Origin: Cricetomys ansorgei
Taxonomy: Eukaryota > Chordata > Mammalia > Rodentia > Nesomyidae
DNA length: 64,000 bases
Assembly (NCBI GenBank): GCA_026225945.1
Contig: JAMJFZ010002307.1
Coordinates: 7,848,501-7,912,500, forward strand
Direction of reading: 5' to 3'
This document shows, in pieces, positions 1 through 12,740 of this stretch (positions are counted from its first letter, which is position 1; every line of letters begins with the position of its first letter). Both the position numbers and the translations under genes were made by a program. The notes beneath the pieces are model-generated. The model worked only from the letters and a program-made list of their open reading frames with translations, did no database searches and had not been told where the DNA came from.

Positions 1-44
1 CAATGTATTTTATGATTTATGTCTTAAATGCTCCCACATCCTTG

Positions 45-290
45 TGTTATGGATTTGTTTACCACCTGGGGGCATTGTTGGGAAGTTGTGGAATCTTTAG
101 GAGGCAGAGCCTCACGGAAGGAAGTGTGGTCCACCTGGGCATGCCTGTGAAGACATTGCATGGATGTCTGCCACCTTCATCTTTCCTCCAGGGACTGAAT
201 GGCTTTGCAATGGCAAGCACTTCCCTCTGTGATATTCTATGACCTATATTCCCAAAGCTCCACACCAAGAACAAGTAACTAAAACCTACA
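45..290 (+). mobile_element. MaLR-type LTR, diverged
   Basis: Begins TGTTATGG and ends near AACTAAAACCTACA. The inner part (TTTAGGAGGCAGAGCCTC, then GGAAGTGTGGTCCACC) is typical of a common rodent/mammalian LTR family. It contains CCACCTGGGGGC at 65-76, close to a CTCF core. Family name uncertain. Confidence 0.5.
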
Positions 291-579
291 AATCTGTGGT
301 TTAAACTAAATGTTCACTTCTTTATAATTTTATTTTCTCAAGTAGTTTCCTTCAGCTGGATAGCCTAATGGAGTACTGAAACCCTTCCCCACACATACTC
401 AAACTGATGAGTCTGAAACTTCCAGTCAAGTGAGAAATTAACTGCAGTTTTATTTTTCATAAGACAAAAAATTGAGGGTTTAATGCTTTCTCTACCAGAC
501 TATACACTTCACAGAAATGACAAAAAATTTACTCAAATTTTTCTATGAAACTATAAAACAACTCTGAGTAGCCGAAGTG
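291..579. other. AT-rich sequence, nothing recognised
   Basis: No coding frame or repeat I can name. Confidence 0.4.
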
Positions 580-1128
580 ATCTTGAGCCCAAAGAATAAA
601 GAATATATTTCATGCTTAGTTTTGAAATATGCTACAATGCTATAGTAATCCTAATGACATGGTTCTGGCATGGACACACATGCAGACCAATGGCACAGGG
701 TAGAGAGTTCCGAAGCAAATCAACACGTCTACATTCAACTTATCTTTTACTGAAGTGCCAAGATAATCTTTTCAGTTGGTGGTAATAGGGAAAGGGATAT
801 CTATCTGTAGACAGAAACTAAAACCAACTCTCACAGGTTAAAAGTCAAATGGATAAAAGAACTAAATGTACAATTTGAAGAAAAGAGGCTACTTAAAGAA
901 AAGAAAGAAATGTTCCTGACATTGTTACTGGCAAGAAAAATTTAGGCTAGACCCCTCTCAAGTACAGAAAGCAAAAGCAAACATACTCATTATTACTAAA
1001 CAAATCCAACTAAAGCCTTTCTCTACAGCAAAGAAAACGATCATCAGAATACAAAGATAAACCACAAAGCAGGAGGAAATATTTGCAAATGATATGTATG
1101 ACAGCGTTTAACTTTAGAGCACTATGAA
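580..1128 (+). mobile_element. Old L1 ORF2 fragment, left part
   Basis: Degenerate copy of the end of L1 ORF2 in sense orientation: recognisable stretches include 'tggttctggcatggacacaca', 'ggcacagggtagagagttcc', 'agcaaagaaaacgatcatcag' and 'ggaaatatttgcaaatgata'. Many frameshifts and stops; dead. The element resumes at about 1485 after a SINE insertion. Confidence 0.8.
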
Positions 1129-1484
1129 AAGGGCTGGGAAGATGGCCCAGAGAGTAAAGTGCTTGCTTACAAATAAGAGGACCTGAGTTCAGATCCCCAG
1201 AAGCCAGTTAAAGCTGGAGACTATCCAGCCTTTGTTTTTGTAATATCAAAGCACCTATAGTGAGATAGGAGAATCCTTGGAAATTTTCAGGCAAGCTAGC
1301 ATGGAGTATTCAGGGAAGAATAAACAAGGCACTATGTCAAGAACATGATGAAAGGTGTGAACTGACTGACACCTAATATTCTCTGATCTCCATTCACATG
1401 TTATGACATATGTGAACCTATATCACATATATGACCATGAGCCCACACACACGTGATATACACATGTACAAACACACATGAATC
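1129..1484 (+). mobile_element. Dimeric rodent SINE (tRNA-like head plus B1-like body), inserted in L1
   Basis: Starts GGGCTGGGAAGATGGCCCAG, then 'gaggacctgagttcagatcc', a degraded B1-like middle, and a CACACATG-rich 3-prime end. This is the B4/RSINE1-like arrangement; exact family name not certain. It splits the flanking L1. Confidence 0.75.
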
Positions 1485-2235
1485 ATGAAAGAAATAGAAA
1501 AAGTAAACAAAAATGACAATTTAAAGTCATGGTACTTGCAAACTGGAAACCTTCAAAAGAGGCATGTGACCAATGGGCGTATGAGATCATACCCCTCATC
1601 CCTTCTGGTCAGAGAGTTACAGATAAACCCCAATGAGGTATCAGTCCTACTTCTCAGAGTGGCTATTACCAAGGACTGAGGATAAAGATACAGGCGGAGG
1701 ATGTGGAGAAAGGAAACTCTTACACTGTTAGTGAGAAGTCCATGCAGCTCTGCCGTTACAGACAACAGGGTGGAACATCATCAAACAATGAAAAAATAGA
1801 ATCACCACATCCTTTATAACTCACTGCTCATTTATCTTCAAAGGGAAGGAAATGAGGACACAGTAAACTCCTATGTTTTTACACCCCTAACCAGAACACT
1901 CAATAGTGTCCATCAAATGACTCATGGATGAAGAAAACATGATGTGTGCACAGTGGAAAACCATTTCATCACACATATTAAAATCCTGTCCTGTCCTTTG
2001 CCACCGTCTCAATGGAACTGGAGATCACTATCTGCAAGGATAGTGCCAAGGCAAAGAGGGCACTCCTTCCTCTTACTATCTGTAAAATCTAAATGGTGTT
2101 CTCATAGAAGTGAGAGTAGCTAGCCAGTGTCTGCAGAGGCTGGGAGAAGAGGAACAGGGAAGAGATATGGAGGAAGAAGTTGTAGGAGGCCTTTCTCATC
2201 GGAGTGACTGGAGATGGCCACTAGGAACCATATAC
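1485..2235 (+). mobile_element. Old L1 ORF2 fragment, right part
   Basis: Continues the same L1 in sense orientation ('aaccccaatgaggtatcag', 'ggcggaggatgtggagaaag', 'gtccatcaaatgactcatgg'). Heavily mutated. Confidence 0.75.
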
Positions 2236-2244
2236 TTCATAAGA

Positions 2245-2268
2245 ATTATTATTATTATTATTATTTTT
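2245..2268. repeat. (ATT)n microsatellite
   Basis: Six to seven ATT units followed by a T run. Confidence 0.9.
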
Positions 2269-2317
2269 TTTGCTATAAAGAAGTATATTTGTTATTTTTC
2301 TTGGGTTTCTTGGGACT

Positions 2318-2645
2318 AAATATTTGATAAGAAGTAACCCAAAAAAAGGAGTAACTAATTTGTTTGGACACTGTAGGAGGGGCTATAGTCAGCCATGGTG
2401 GAAAGTCATGGCAGCAGGATATGAGATGGCTGGTCATGTTGCATCTGTAGTCAGGGAGCAAGAGATTGAGCAGGAAGTAAGTTCTGATCATACACTTCAA
2501 GGACTGCTCCTAGTAGCCCATCTTCCCCAGGAGGCTCTGCCTCCTAAGAGTTCCATAGCCTCCCATAACAGTACCACCAGCTGGAGACCAAGCAGTCAAA
2601 CACATGATTTTGTGGAGGGCATTTCACTGTCAAATCACAGTAGAA
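2318..2645 (-). mobile_element. MaLR-type LTR remnant, antisense
   Basis: Shares with copies near 37.8 and 55.6 kb the signature 'ccatggtggaaagtcatggc', 'cagcaggatatgagatggct', 'gccccctaag-like ... ttccatagcc' and an end resembling 'caaacacatgattttgtgg'. The reading direction is the reverse of the sense copies at 45 and 4810. Confidence 0.5.
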
Positions 2646-4469
2646 ATTGATAAATGTTTGAGAAACCAACTACCCTTATTAGGTTACACGATGTTTAAAT
2701 GCAATAAAAGAAAATATCCCGTCCTATAAATTGCATTATTTTCATTGTTACATATCAATTTAAAATATAGTTAATTTCAATGAAGTTTAACATTCAACTT
2801 GCTTCATTCTTGCTTCATTTTATATCTATACCAGGTAGCTGATTATGCACCATTTTTTTTCCTCTTTTATTTAATTGTGAAAGAAAAATGTTTTGATGAT
2901 TAAAAGAATTCCTAATTGTTTACCTCTCTGGAAGATAAGCAACTTAATAGAGCTTTCTCCTTTTCCTTAGATAAGATAACATCTTGTTTCTGGTTAAAAT
3001 TTTGTGACACAATGAAACGTAAAGGTACTGTGTTAAGAGATACAGTAAGTGTAGTCTTTGTATCTGAATTATTTTCTCTAAATAACCAGTCTTCTTAGAT
3101 AAAATATTTTTCTTTCACCTTCTCTTTTGGTAGCTTTATTCCTTTGGAATCTTTCATCATTTTATTGCACTTGAAGTTCTTTTCTTTTGGGGGGGAAAAA
3201 GAGAACTCTTTGAACTTTACAAACAGATATAAATAGAAAATGAAAGAAGGAAGGTCAACTCTTGGGCTGCTCACCTTTGTGGTGTCCTTTGAAAAGGGTC
3301 TCCAGGTAGCCTTAACTTCTGCCAGCTCGTGTGAGCCTGGGTTGCTCCTGGGCTTAGCCTCCTTGGCAGAATGACAGAGGTCAGATTTTCACACAAATGA
3401 ACAATTTCCCTGATAACGTGAAGCTGGTGCTTAAGTACAAGCTCTAATGAGCACCCTCCTCTCTTTAACCCCCATTCTGAGGCATCCCCAAGGTTTTCTG
3501 TACAATTTCATGTGACCTTTAGCTGAGGCCATATTTTACCAGATCACCAGTTTCTCATCTCCTTAGAGTGCTTGCTGGTATCAGCACTTAAAAGAGACCC
3601 AGAGTGCACACCGCAGGTGTTCATTATCTGTCATAAACAACTATCTTCCCCTCTCCCAGTCCACTCCTTCCCCTGGTAGCCCCCCCAATCCCATCTCTGA
3701 TGAAATAATGGAAAATTTGAGGATATTCAGAGCCTCCAAAGAATTTGCTTCAGACTCATGAAGTTTCTTCCAAGTGCAAATATTGTGTTCTGTCTTTTCA
3801 TTGTTCTTTCGTTAATTAAAAGATGTTACTGTAAATTTAAAGTCATAGTAAACAGAGTATTTATTTTCTAGGGACTTAAAAATCAGCTATGCACCATTTC
3901 TCTTGTTCTATTTTATTTTACAAGTAGGATTGTATAGCAAATAATGTAAGATACTTAACACATTGATGCTACGTTTGGTTAATAACTGCCTTTAATCACA
4001 CAATATTGATACTGCTAAGACAAAACCTAACACATGTTTTGAATCAAAACATGTGCAAGTGATATGACACAGATACATATATAGTTTTCTTCTACTGATT
4101 ACATATGCATAAAGGCATGAGACTTCCATTCTGCTTGTATGTGAGAATGTCTTCTCAATCTTTTCTCATTGTCTCCTATAAAAAGAATTGCTGTGAGTTA
4201 TTCTAGATGCCCTGGGGTACTGAGCTGACAATGTGAGCTGCCACCCTTACCATGAAAGCCATGTTAGGATGAGCTTCAATTTCTGATGTAGCAACTGAAT
4301 TTTGAAACAAAAGATTTGAAAACATGTTGCAGTTATTCCCAGATAGGATATGCAACCATCTTCCCATTTTTAGCAATGAAATCACTAAGATACCTTTCCT
4401 TGTATCCTGTATGTTTTTCATTCAGCTGTAAATGTAGGAGATAAAGGAAAGAGTGCCATTTATTGCTGA
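2646..4469. other. Intergenic sequence, nothing recognised
   Basis: AT-rich, no exon-like frames with splice signals that I can support, no clear SINE. 3300-3720 is somewhat GC-richer. Confidence 0.4.
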
Positions 4470-4484
4470 AGACACACATCCATG

Positions 4485-4790
4485 CTATGATTTATTTATT
4501 TGTTTGTTTGTTTTTGTGTATGTGTGAGTACACACGTGTATGCAGGAACACATGTATGTCAGAGGTCAACATCGGATGTCATTCCTCAAGAACCATCCAC
4601 CTTGGTTTGAATCGAGATCTCTCATTAACCTCAAACTCACCAAGCAGGTGAAGTAGGCTACTAATGAGCCCTGGTGATCTGCCTTTCTGTGCCTTTTCAG
4701 TACCAGTGTGCACCACCACTGCTGGATTTTTATGGAGGTTCTATGGATCAAACCCAGGCCCATGGAGTTGTCCTCCAGCCCTAACCCACA
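4485..4790 (-). mobile_element. Dimeric rodent SINE (B4/RSINE1-like), antisense
   Basis: Reverse-complement layout: (TTTG)n and GTGTATG-rich tail, 'agaggtcaacatcggatgtc', B1-like middle with 'accagtgtgcaccaccact', then the tRNA-like head end 'aaacccaggcccatgg' and 'cctccagccc'. Confidence 0.75.
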
Positions 4791-4809
4791 ACATTTGCAA
4801 GTATACCTT

Positions 4810-5166
4810 TGTGATGGTTAGGTAACTGTCAACTTGTGAGAACCTGGGATCTCCTGGGAGACCCTATGGACAAGCTTGTGGGAAATTATCTTCATTATAA
4901 TCATTTAGGTGGGAAGACTCACCCATTGTAGCTCCAGTCCTGGCATAGTCTGCTGAAAATACACAAGGAGACAGGGAGCTGAACAGCATGCACTCATAGT
5001 TCTCTTCCTGGTTGTGGACATTATGTGACCGGCTTCCTTGAACTCATATCACTGTGATTTCCTCATCCTGGCAGACTGTACCTGAAACTGTAAGCCAAAA
5101 TAAATCCTCTGTTAAATTGCTTTTGTTGGGATACTTTGTTATAGCAACATAAAAGAAACTAAAACA
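4810..5166 (+). mobile_element. MaLR-type solo LTR, nearly full length
   Basis: About 357 bp with TGTGATGG at the left and AAGAAACTAAAACA at the right, i.e. TG...CA ends. An AATAAA polyadenylation signal occurs in 'gtaagccaaaataaatcctc' near the 3-prime end. No internal ERV sequence follows, so it is a solo LTR. Confidence 0.6.
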
Positions 5167-5786
5167 CCTTTGAAATTAAAAAGGGATCTAAATAATCCCA
5201 GTGACCACCTTTATTTTATCCACTCTAATGGATAAAATTTGAAATATCTAACTTATTTTGAATAGACTGATTTCAGAAACAAAATGAGAGTTGTTTGGCT
5301 GCCTTGAGGAATGTTTAACGCCAGTGTTTTTAGAATTCACTATCTCTAATCTCTAATTCTATTAAATGAAATTGGAAACAACCACAGAATATAATTTCAA
5401 TTTGATACTTTTTTAGATCTAGCAATAAATATGTAACTTTCAAATGCTATGTACATTCATGACTACAATATACATTTTGTAACCTTGCTGGTATGCATAT
5501 ATACTTGTCAATTTCTCTCCCTACATTACTTATATGATTTCTGGAACTAGGAAAATCAAATTAAGTGGTAATTGGATTTATTACCAGAACTTTTCAACAG
5601 TATGGTTTATGATATTTATTATACCAGATGCATAATTAGATGTTAATTAGTGATATTTTATCTAGTTTGCAGAAATGCATATAGGCACATTGTTTTATTC
5701 ATATTTCAAAGCTGAGGAAACAGAGGTAACAGAGGTGGTAGATACATTTCCCAAGGTTACATAAGCTTCTTATTCCTGTATTTGTG
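5167..5786. other. AT-rich intergenic sequence
   Basis: Nothing recognised. Confidence 0.4.
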
Positions 5787-5875
5787 CCTCTCAGGATGTA
5801 GAAACAGGAGGATTGAGAGTTCGAGAACAGCCTGGTTTGTATAGCATGAGCTTGTCTCAAACGATAAGATTTAGC
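5787..5875 (+). mobile_element. B1 fragment
   Basis: 'acaggaggattgagagttcg' followed by 'gaacagcctggtttgtatag' and 'cttgtctcaaa' matches the 3-prime half of a B1. Confidence 0.65.
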
Positions 5876-7594
5876 ATTGAATTAAATTCATATCTCAACT
5901 GTTTATCTCCAAATCACAAAGGGGCCAATATGCTTCCTAGACTTTAAAAATAATATGGTTATTTCTCATAAGAAACATTTGTCTAATAAGTTTGATCATA
6001 ATGATTGTATTTCATTGATATTTCAAATTTTTACAATTTGAGTTTTATAGTCTATTATAATACAAAATATACCTTCAACACATACAAGTTATAAATACAG
6101 ATCTTGTCCTAATTTATCTTCAGCAACAGTCAACTAACAAATATCTGTTGTTGGTCATGAAAAATAACCTGAGAATTTGGAAAGGCCATTTGAGGAGTTC
6201 ATACAGGCACTTTTCTTCACTGAGGAAAAAGATTTGAATTTATATATGGGCTTGTTTGCTTTATGACTTTAGACTCAGAGTCTATATTTCAGGAAACAAA
6301 CATACCGGGTTCAGTTTCCTCTAGGTTTAATCACCCACACCAAACTCATTGTACATTCAAATTATTTCTACCCACTCCAGCCTATCAGCAAATTACTGGT
6401 CACAGTTCCACCATAAAAATGTAAAAATTCCTTCAACAAGAGCTTATAATTTGGCACTTACAATTTGCCATAGAGTTCACTTAGCCATTTATTTTCTAAA
6501 AAATTTCACTTATAAATTGGAGATATCCACATCCCCTAATGGCAGATAAAATGATGAAGGATCTAACAAGCAAATGAAGCACTATGAAGAAGCTAATGTG
6601 CTGTGCAGCAGGAGTTGGGGTGTACATGACTGGTTCTGTCTGATTATGGTCGGTTATAGCAAAAACATCTTTCTTTCCTAGTTTGCCTAAAGTAATAAGA
6701 CTTTTGAATTTTGAGCTTGAGTGTGGAAATCAAGACAATGTTTGACAATCTAGGAAGTTTGGTAAACCTAAAGGGGGAAGAAGAAGCAAGTGGAACAAAA
6801 AAGTATTTTGCAGAGCTAGAAGCAAAAGGGTGTATGTCCTTATTTTCTTGCCAGTCATTGTTTTAATGCAATTTCTGTGTCCACCTTATGGTATTATGGC
6901 ACATGCTTGACTGCAACCAAGGAGACAGGGAGTGTAAGGGTGACTAGATGCACGTGTTCACAGATGAAGGAATCAAATATAATTCATTAACAGTGATTTG
7001 GGAAGTCATGCAGAGAAGCAATATTGACCCAGAGAGAATCAAGAAACACAGTCACAAGTGGTTTAAAGATGAGCGTGATTCACTGTGACGAAAAAAATGA
7101 GTAGCAACACTGCTTACATTTTCACTATGGTATCGCTAGTGCCTAAGAGGTGAGCATTTCAGTGGAAATGTTAGGAATTTAGTAAAATGAGCCTGGTTTA
7201 GAACAAATCCAAGATTTGTAGCTGCCAAAAGGCAAAGTGGAACTCTGCCTGTTAGGTTCATGGTCTGAAAGCCATGGCACCTCAACACCATAAAAAAAAA
7301 TGGGGACAGGATAAATGAACTAGCAGGCCCTATTTTGGCACCAGACATGTCATATTTCACAGTCTCACTCTACTCAATGAGTATTTCACCAGATCAATGC
7401 ATCCACATTAGTTATTGTTTACCAAATTTTCACAATGTAACACAATTTATTATAGAATTTGCCAGATTCAATATAACTGCATTCCAGCCATGATGATACT
7501 TTGTAAGATAGCAATTAAAGTATGGACGTAAACTGTGAGTGATATTTCAAAATGATAGTTGATTAAGGCTATGTGAAGTTATAAGTTCCTCCAG
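5876..7594. other. Intergenic sequence, nothing recognised
   Basis: AT-rich, no repeat or exon I can support. Confidence 0.4.
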
Positions 7595-7805
7595 GAAGTA
7601 TATATATATATGCATATGTTCATAAATATGCACACACACATACATACACATACTTATATAAAACGATACATATAGAAACATGAAAACATACATAAACACA
7701 TATATACCCATGCACACACACAAAATAACCATATATGCACACTTATATAAAATGATATACACATACAGAAACATAAAAAATATATCCATGCGCACATGCA
7801 CACGC

Positions 7806-7854
<49 letters not shown>

Positions 7855-7930
7855 CACACACACAGATACACACACATTCACACCCACACAGAAGTGAATA
7901 ATACACATATGTGCACACAAATACACACAG
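7595..7930. repeat. CATA/CA-rich microsatellite cluster with long (CA)n core
   Basis: TATATA and CACATA-type repeats grade into a nearly pure (CA)n run at about 7790-7864 with a few CG interruptions. Long open frames across it (Cys/Val or Thr/His repeats) are translations of the repeat. Confidence 0.9.
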
Positions 7931-9360
7931 ACATTCATGTGGACTCCTTAAGGAGGTCAAAATATCAAGAAAGTTCTCATCAAGCAAGAGAATGCGAAAC
8001 AAATTCAGTTAAAATTGGTATTTATTGTAAACTCACTGAATGAAAAGCTTGTCCTTCTGTTCTGTCAAAAACAAAGACAAAGACAAAATCTTCTCTTTGT
8101 TTTTATTATGAATAATTCTTAATGGTAGTATTTACAAGGAAGTTCTTTAGGTATTATCTTATTTGATTTTAACAAATGACCCACAGAGTAAGTAGGAATA
8201 ATATCCTATAATTCATAGAAATGCAACCGTGTCTTGTTGATGTGGTATATACGTATATTTAGACACTGATATGATTCCTGAGTCAACACTGGAAATGGAA
8301 CTTTTAGATTGAGAAGAATTGGTGGTCTGGAGTGAAGAGTTCAGACCCTTATGAACACCAGTTTCTCACCCCAGCCACCAGTCCTATATCAATAAACAAC
8401 CCCTGAGGGTTTCCAGTAAGTTAGGATTGACCTTGCAAGCTCTTGGAGCTCCTTATTACAATCCATTGCCAGAGACATTTATCACATAAGCTGTTTGTCT
8501 CTAGACTTAGAAGCAAAGAAAAGACAATTGAAAACAGATACTAATGAAGAAAGTAACTGCACAATGTTCAAAAGAATTGTGAATAATTATTTTTTTTTTC
8601 CTGGGGAGTTTTGAGAAGCTTGGGATAAAATCAATGAAATGATAATGACAGCCATGAAATGCTATTTGTGGGATGACAGTAGCCACAGAAGGAATTAAAA
8701 CTAAACAGAAGATTTTGGCTGATGGACACCAAACACAAGTGGGACATCAGTCTTTCATTCTGTGCATCAGTCACTCCTTTTCTTTCAATTTCTCTTTTAC
8801 TACCTTCCCAGAGACATGAGCTGGTGTTGCCATTTCTTCTAAGTTGAAACATATCCCCTCTTGAAGGGAGTAGAGAGTCTCATAAGACTCAGAAATCTAA
8901 GGAAATTACTAGATTCGTAAGTCTTCTCTAAGAATATAAAATCAGCAATGGCTGGAAAAGAAGCTTGTTGGGGGAGGATGCTGGAAAGATGGGACTTTCC
9001 TGGGTTGCTGGCCATGTTGGGGTGCTCTTTTCAGTGATATAGCAGCCTTTAGTTACCCATGCTCTTCTCAGAATATAGCCACTCATGCTCCTGTTGAGTA
9101 AACCCAAAGGACTAATCATTTCACCAAGTTAGATTAGGATTATTTTGGTCTGTAGTGGATACTCTATCTTGGCTGGATAGGCATTTGTTGACATCTCTTT
9201 AGGAAAATTCGCACAACATATGGAAAGTTTTTTCTTAGAGAAATTGATGGACCACAGACCAAACACTCAAATAGCTTTGAACTGCATGGTGTTACCATAG
9301 AAGAGGCAGCCATTTTGTGTCTATTTTTCCTATTCTCACTACTCCAGATGGCAAGGAAAG
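7931..9360. other. Intergenic sequence, nothing recognised
   Basis: No gene, SINE or LTR I can name. A T-run occurs near 8590. Confidence 0.4.
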
Positions 9361-9366
9361 TATCTA

Positions 9367-9660
9367 GTGATGAAAGAAGTTACTAGTTCTACAGATATTT
9401 GGATATTAGCCCTTATTGGACAAAGGCTACTGAAAAATCTATCTTTATTGATTCTTTTGCTATGCAGAAGCATTTCAAAGATATGTGATCTCAGTTGTCA
9501 TTTATTGCTATTATTAAGCTACTTAAATTTTCTTGAGAAATTACTACTCGTGTGTAGATCTTGAGGTATTTCTCTGTATTTTCCTCTAGTAGTTTCAGAG
9601 TCTTGATTCTTACACCAAAGTCTTTGGTCTATTTTGAATTTGGTTAGACAGGAAGTAGGA
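9367..9660 (-). mobile_element. L1 ORF2 fragment, antisense part of a 5-prime-inverted copy
   Basis: Antisense L1: 'gatatttggatattagccc' through 'atgcagaagcatttcaaag' to 'gtctttggtctattttgaat'. Directly joined to a sense fragment of the same ORF2 region. Confidence 0.7.
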
Positions 9661-9960
9661 TTAATATCTAGAGCATATAAAGTATTGAAAAACATGAAAA
9701 CATAAATATTCTATTCAATAAATGGGCAAATTAATCAAGAAGACCCTCTTAAAGACCAATAGAAGAAATTGCGGACAAATACAAAATAGAATGTTCAACA
9801 TACTTAGCCAATAGAGAAATGCAAGCCAAAACTTCATCGAGATTCCAACTTACTCTAGTTAGAATCCCTATCATCAAAAACAAAACTGAACAGCAAGTGT
9901 CAGTGGTGGTGTGTCATAAAAAGAATCCTACCATAGGAATATAAACTAGTCTGATCCAGT
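9661..9960 (+). mobile_element. L1 ORF2 fragment, sense part of a 5-prime-inverted copy
   Basis: Sense L1: 'attaatatctagagcatata', 'ttcaataaatgggcaaatta', 'aatagagaaatgcaagccaa', 'gagattccaacttactctag'. Degenerate. Confidence 0.75.
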
Positions 9961-10259
9961 TTCAGCACTGCTGAATGAATAAATATCCAGTGGGCATGCA
10001 GAGGGTTTTCCAGCCTAGGTTCCCACAAATGTATGAATGGGTGTAGAGAATGTGGTATTTCCCAGGGCTCATCAGTTTATTTAACTGGTATGTAGACAAG
10101 GAAATGAATTTCATTATGACATTTGCATGCATGTAAATAAAATACTTTGAGTGCATTCACCCTTCTATGAATCTCCCTTCTTTCTTCTTCACAGTGTCCC
10201 CTCTATATCCTTGACAAAGTTACCTTAACTTTCATTTCCTTTTCATTTTTTCCTACTTG

Positions 10260-10990
10260 TTTCAAAAAGGAAAAATAGCATGTAAGTTGTTTTCTTGCTA
10301 AGGGTATCTTATTTCATTTAACATGATGGTCTTTAGTTCTGTCTTCCCCCAAATGATACAGATTCATTCTTTGTTGCTACATGCTACTCCATTTTACAAG
10401 GAAAAAGACTTCTACAATCATTTTAGGAGGAGTAATAGAAGGATTTCCTTCCTCCTTTCTTCCTTTCACCCATTGATTCTAAATTAAGCTGGAAATTATT
10501 CAAGATTATTCATTATGTAACCCTACAACCTTCTGGTTCTTCATCCGTACATGCCAGGACATAGGTAATGTCCAAAGTGCAATTCATAAGTATCACTGCA
10601 CTGAACTCACGAAGCTGGTTGACAGCTTCATCTCAATTTCAGTTGTAATTGCATATATAAAAGCATAGTGTTTTCTGGGTCATAAGGTAGTTTTATTTTT
10701 TGACTAGTCAGCACATTTTCAAAGCTTTTTCCATAATGACCACATCGAGTTATGTTTCCACTAGCATCATACCCCTCCTTGTATACTGCTCCTATATATT
10801 CAGTTCTTGATGATTATTGTTCTAAAAGGAGCCAGTTTATGGGGTATGTGCTTCAAATTCTAATTTTGTCAATGGTTAGTGATATTTGTACATTTTCATA
10901 TATCTATAGGGTATTCTTATGCTATGCTTTAAAGAATTCAGCACCCTGGCTTATTCAGACTTTTACTATGCACTTGAATTAATTATGCAT
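10260..10990 (-). mobile_element. Ancient L1 3-prime fragment, antisense
   Basis: 'catgctactccattttacaa', 'ttctgggtcataaggtagtt', 'ttttccataatgaccacatc' and 'ttgtcaatggttagtgatat' correspond to antisense old mammalian L1 (L1M-like) ORF2/3-prime sequence. Highly diverged. Confidence 0.55.
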
Positions 10991-12395
10991 GTAATGATAT
11001 ATACATCTACATTTGTGTGTATTAATAGAACAATTAATAATCCTCTTAATAGACACAAGAATGGTATATGCAAACAGAGGAAGGTTAGACAATATGAGGT
11101 TAGGATAAAGGGGCAGGTATACAGGGACTTAGATATGCACTCTTTATCTCCTTAGGAAACTATCTGTGGAAGCTCTACCTTAGTAAAAAGCCACTGAAAA
11201 AAAATTGAACACCAAGCCATCCAACCCAGAAGAGCCATAAAGGGATGCCTCAGGGCTGTGAACAAGCAACAGATGTTGAAAGTAACTCACTCAGTCCCTA
11301 AGAGGAGGAAAGAAGAGATAATGGTTGAATAAGCTTAACTAATAAGCTTGAATACTCAGGGGAAAGAAATTTTATCTATGAATATCCAGACTAGTAGGAC
11401 AGCTGGACAATTTAAGGAAAGGTTTAAAGAAAATTAAGACAGAGAAAAGTAAGGTAGTTGTTATTTGCAGCAAATTAAGACACACAACAAAGGAAGCCAC
11501 TCACTAGTTCCAAGGAACATATGAAGGAACTTTTCTGAGATTTAATTCAGAATAATATTCTTACACTGAAGCTTATGCAAATTTACCAAATTATTCAAAT
11601 CTATGCTTAATGTATTTATTTAAAAACTTATCTGAAAATTGAGAAATAATTAAAAAGTAAATGCCCTGTTTTTGTTTTAAGTATGTAGTAAGTCAGATTA
11701 AGGCCAGAAGACACTAGTAGTGATCAGGTATGAAGAATGAGTTTAAGGAATGCAAGAGAATTTTTTTCAGCTTTTTTTTTAGTACATGGTCACTTAATTG
11801 ATTATTTAAAAAAATATAATGTAACTTCTACAATGTTTTGAATTAACTATGACAAAAAGAGATATGATAATCTATTTAGTATTTTAAAAATCTTATCAGA
11901 CAAAATCACTAGTGAAATCAGAGATCCACTAATTTATAGTAGAAGAACTTCAGCTTCAGTCATGTTTGATACTTTGGGTTATAATTTCTCTTTATTGCTT
12001 ACTTGGAGACTTGAGGAGTGGCAAGGTGCAAAGAAATGAAATTTTAAAAGTCTTAAACTTAATGTCTGTTAAATCATTTTTTAAAAACTTTGTAGCGATC
12101 TATTTCCTATGGTGTTAAGGGGAACACAGAACCACTTAACTGTTAAAATTCAAAGCATATTCATACATTAATTAAACTGGAATAATTATCTCACTAACAC
12201 TTTATTTTAAGATGATTTACTGGACGTTCATATTCACTGATCTCCAACAACTGTATTACTTCGTGATCCTTCTTAGGATATCAAAAGTGAGAAAATCAAT
12301 AATTTAAATTTAAAAAAAAGGGAAAACTCTGTGACAATAGAGTGGACAACAAAGGGGTTATGAGGAGGGCTCTGAGAGAGGGTAGAAAAAATTGT
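10991..12395. other. AT-rich intergenic sequence
   Basis: Nothing recognised beyond short T or A runs. Confidence 0.4.
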
Positions 12396-12740
12396 TGGAG
12401 CCAGAGGAGATCCAGGAAACCTGAACACGGCCCACTGAATCAATTAAGCAGAGCTCATATGAGCTCAGAGACTGAAGTGGCAAGAACAGAGTCTGCATGA
12501 TCTGCACCAGGTCCTCTGCATAAATGTTAGGCCTCTTAGCTTGGTGTTTTTTTGGGACTCCTAACAATGGAGTGGGATTGTCTCTGACTCCTCTTTTTTT
12601 CCCTGTTCTTGGGATCCTTTTCTTCATATTGGGTTGCCTTGTCCGGCAAGCCTTGAATCTTGAGCTGGAAAACGCAAGCAATCTGAAGTAGGGTTGAGAG
12701 TCTCTCTCCTTATTCCTTCTACAATTAAGTGCTTGCACTT
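12396..12740 (+). mobile_element. Probable rodent L1/LTR-derived 3-prime block
   Basis: Contains 'gtctgcatgatctgcaccag', 'gtcctctgcataaatgttag', 'gggactcctaacaatggagt' and 'cttgggatccttttcttcat', phrases I associate with repeated rodent sequence, most likely an L1 3-prime region. Family uncertain. The 132-codon reverse frame here is not a gene. Confidence 0.4.

Noticed and set aside
7547..8002. 151-codon Cys/Val-rich frame
   Set aside because: Translation of the (CA)n/(CATA)n microsatellite.
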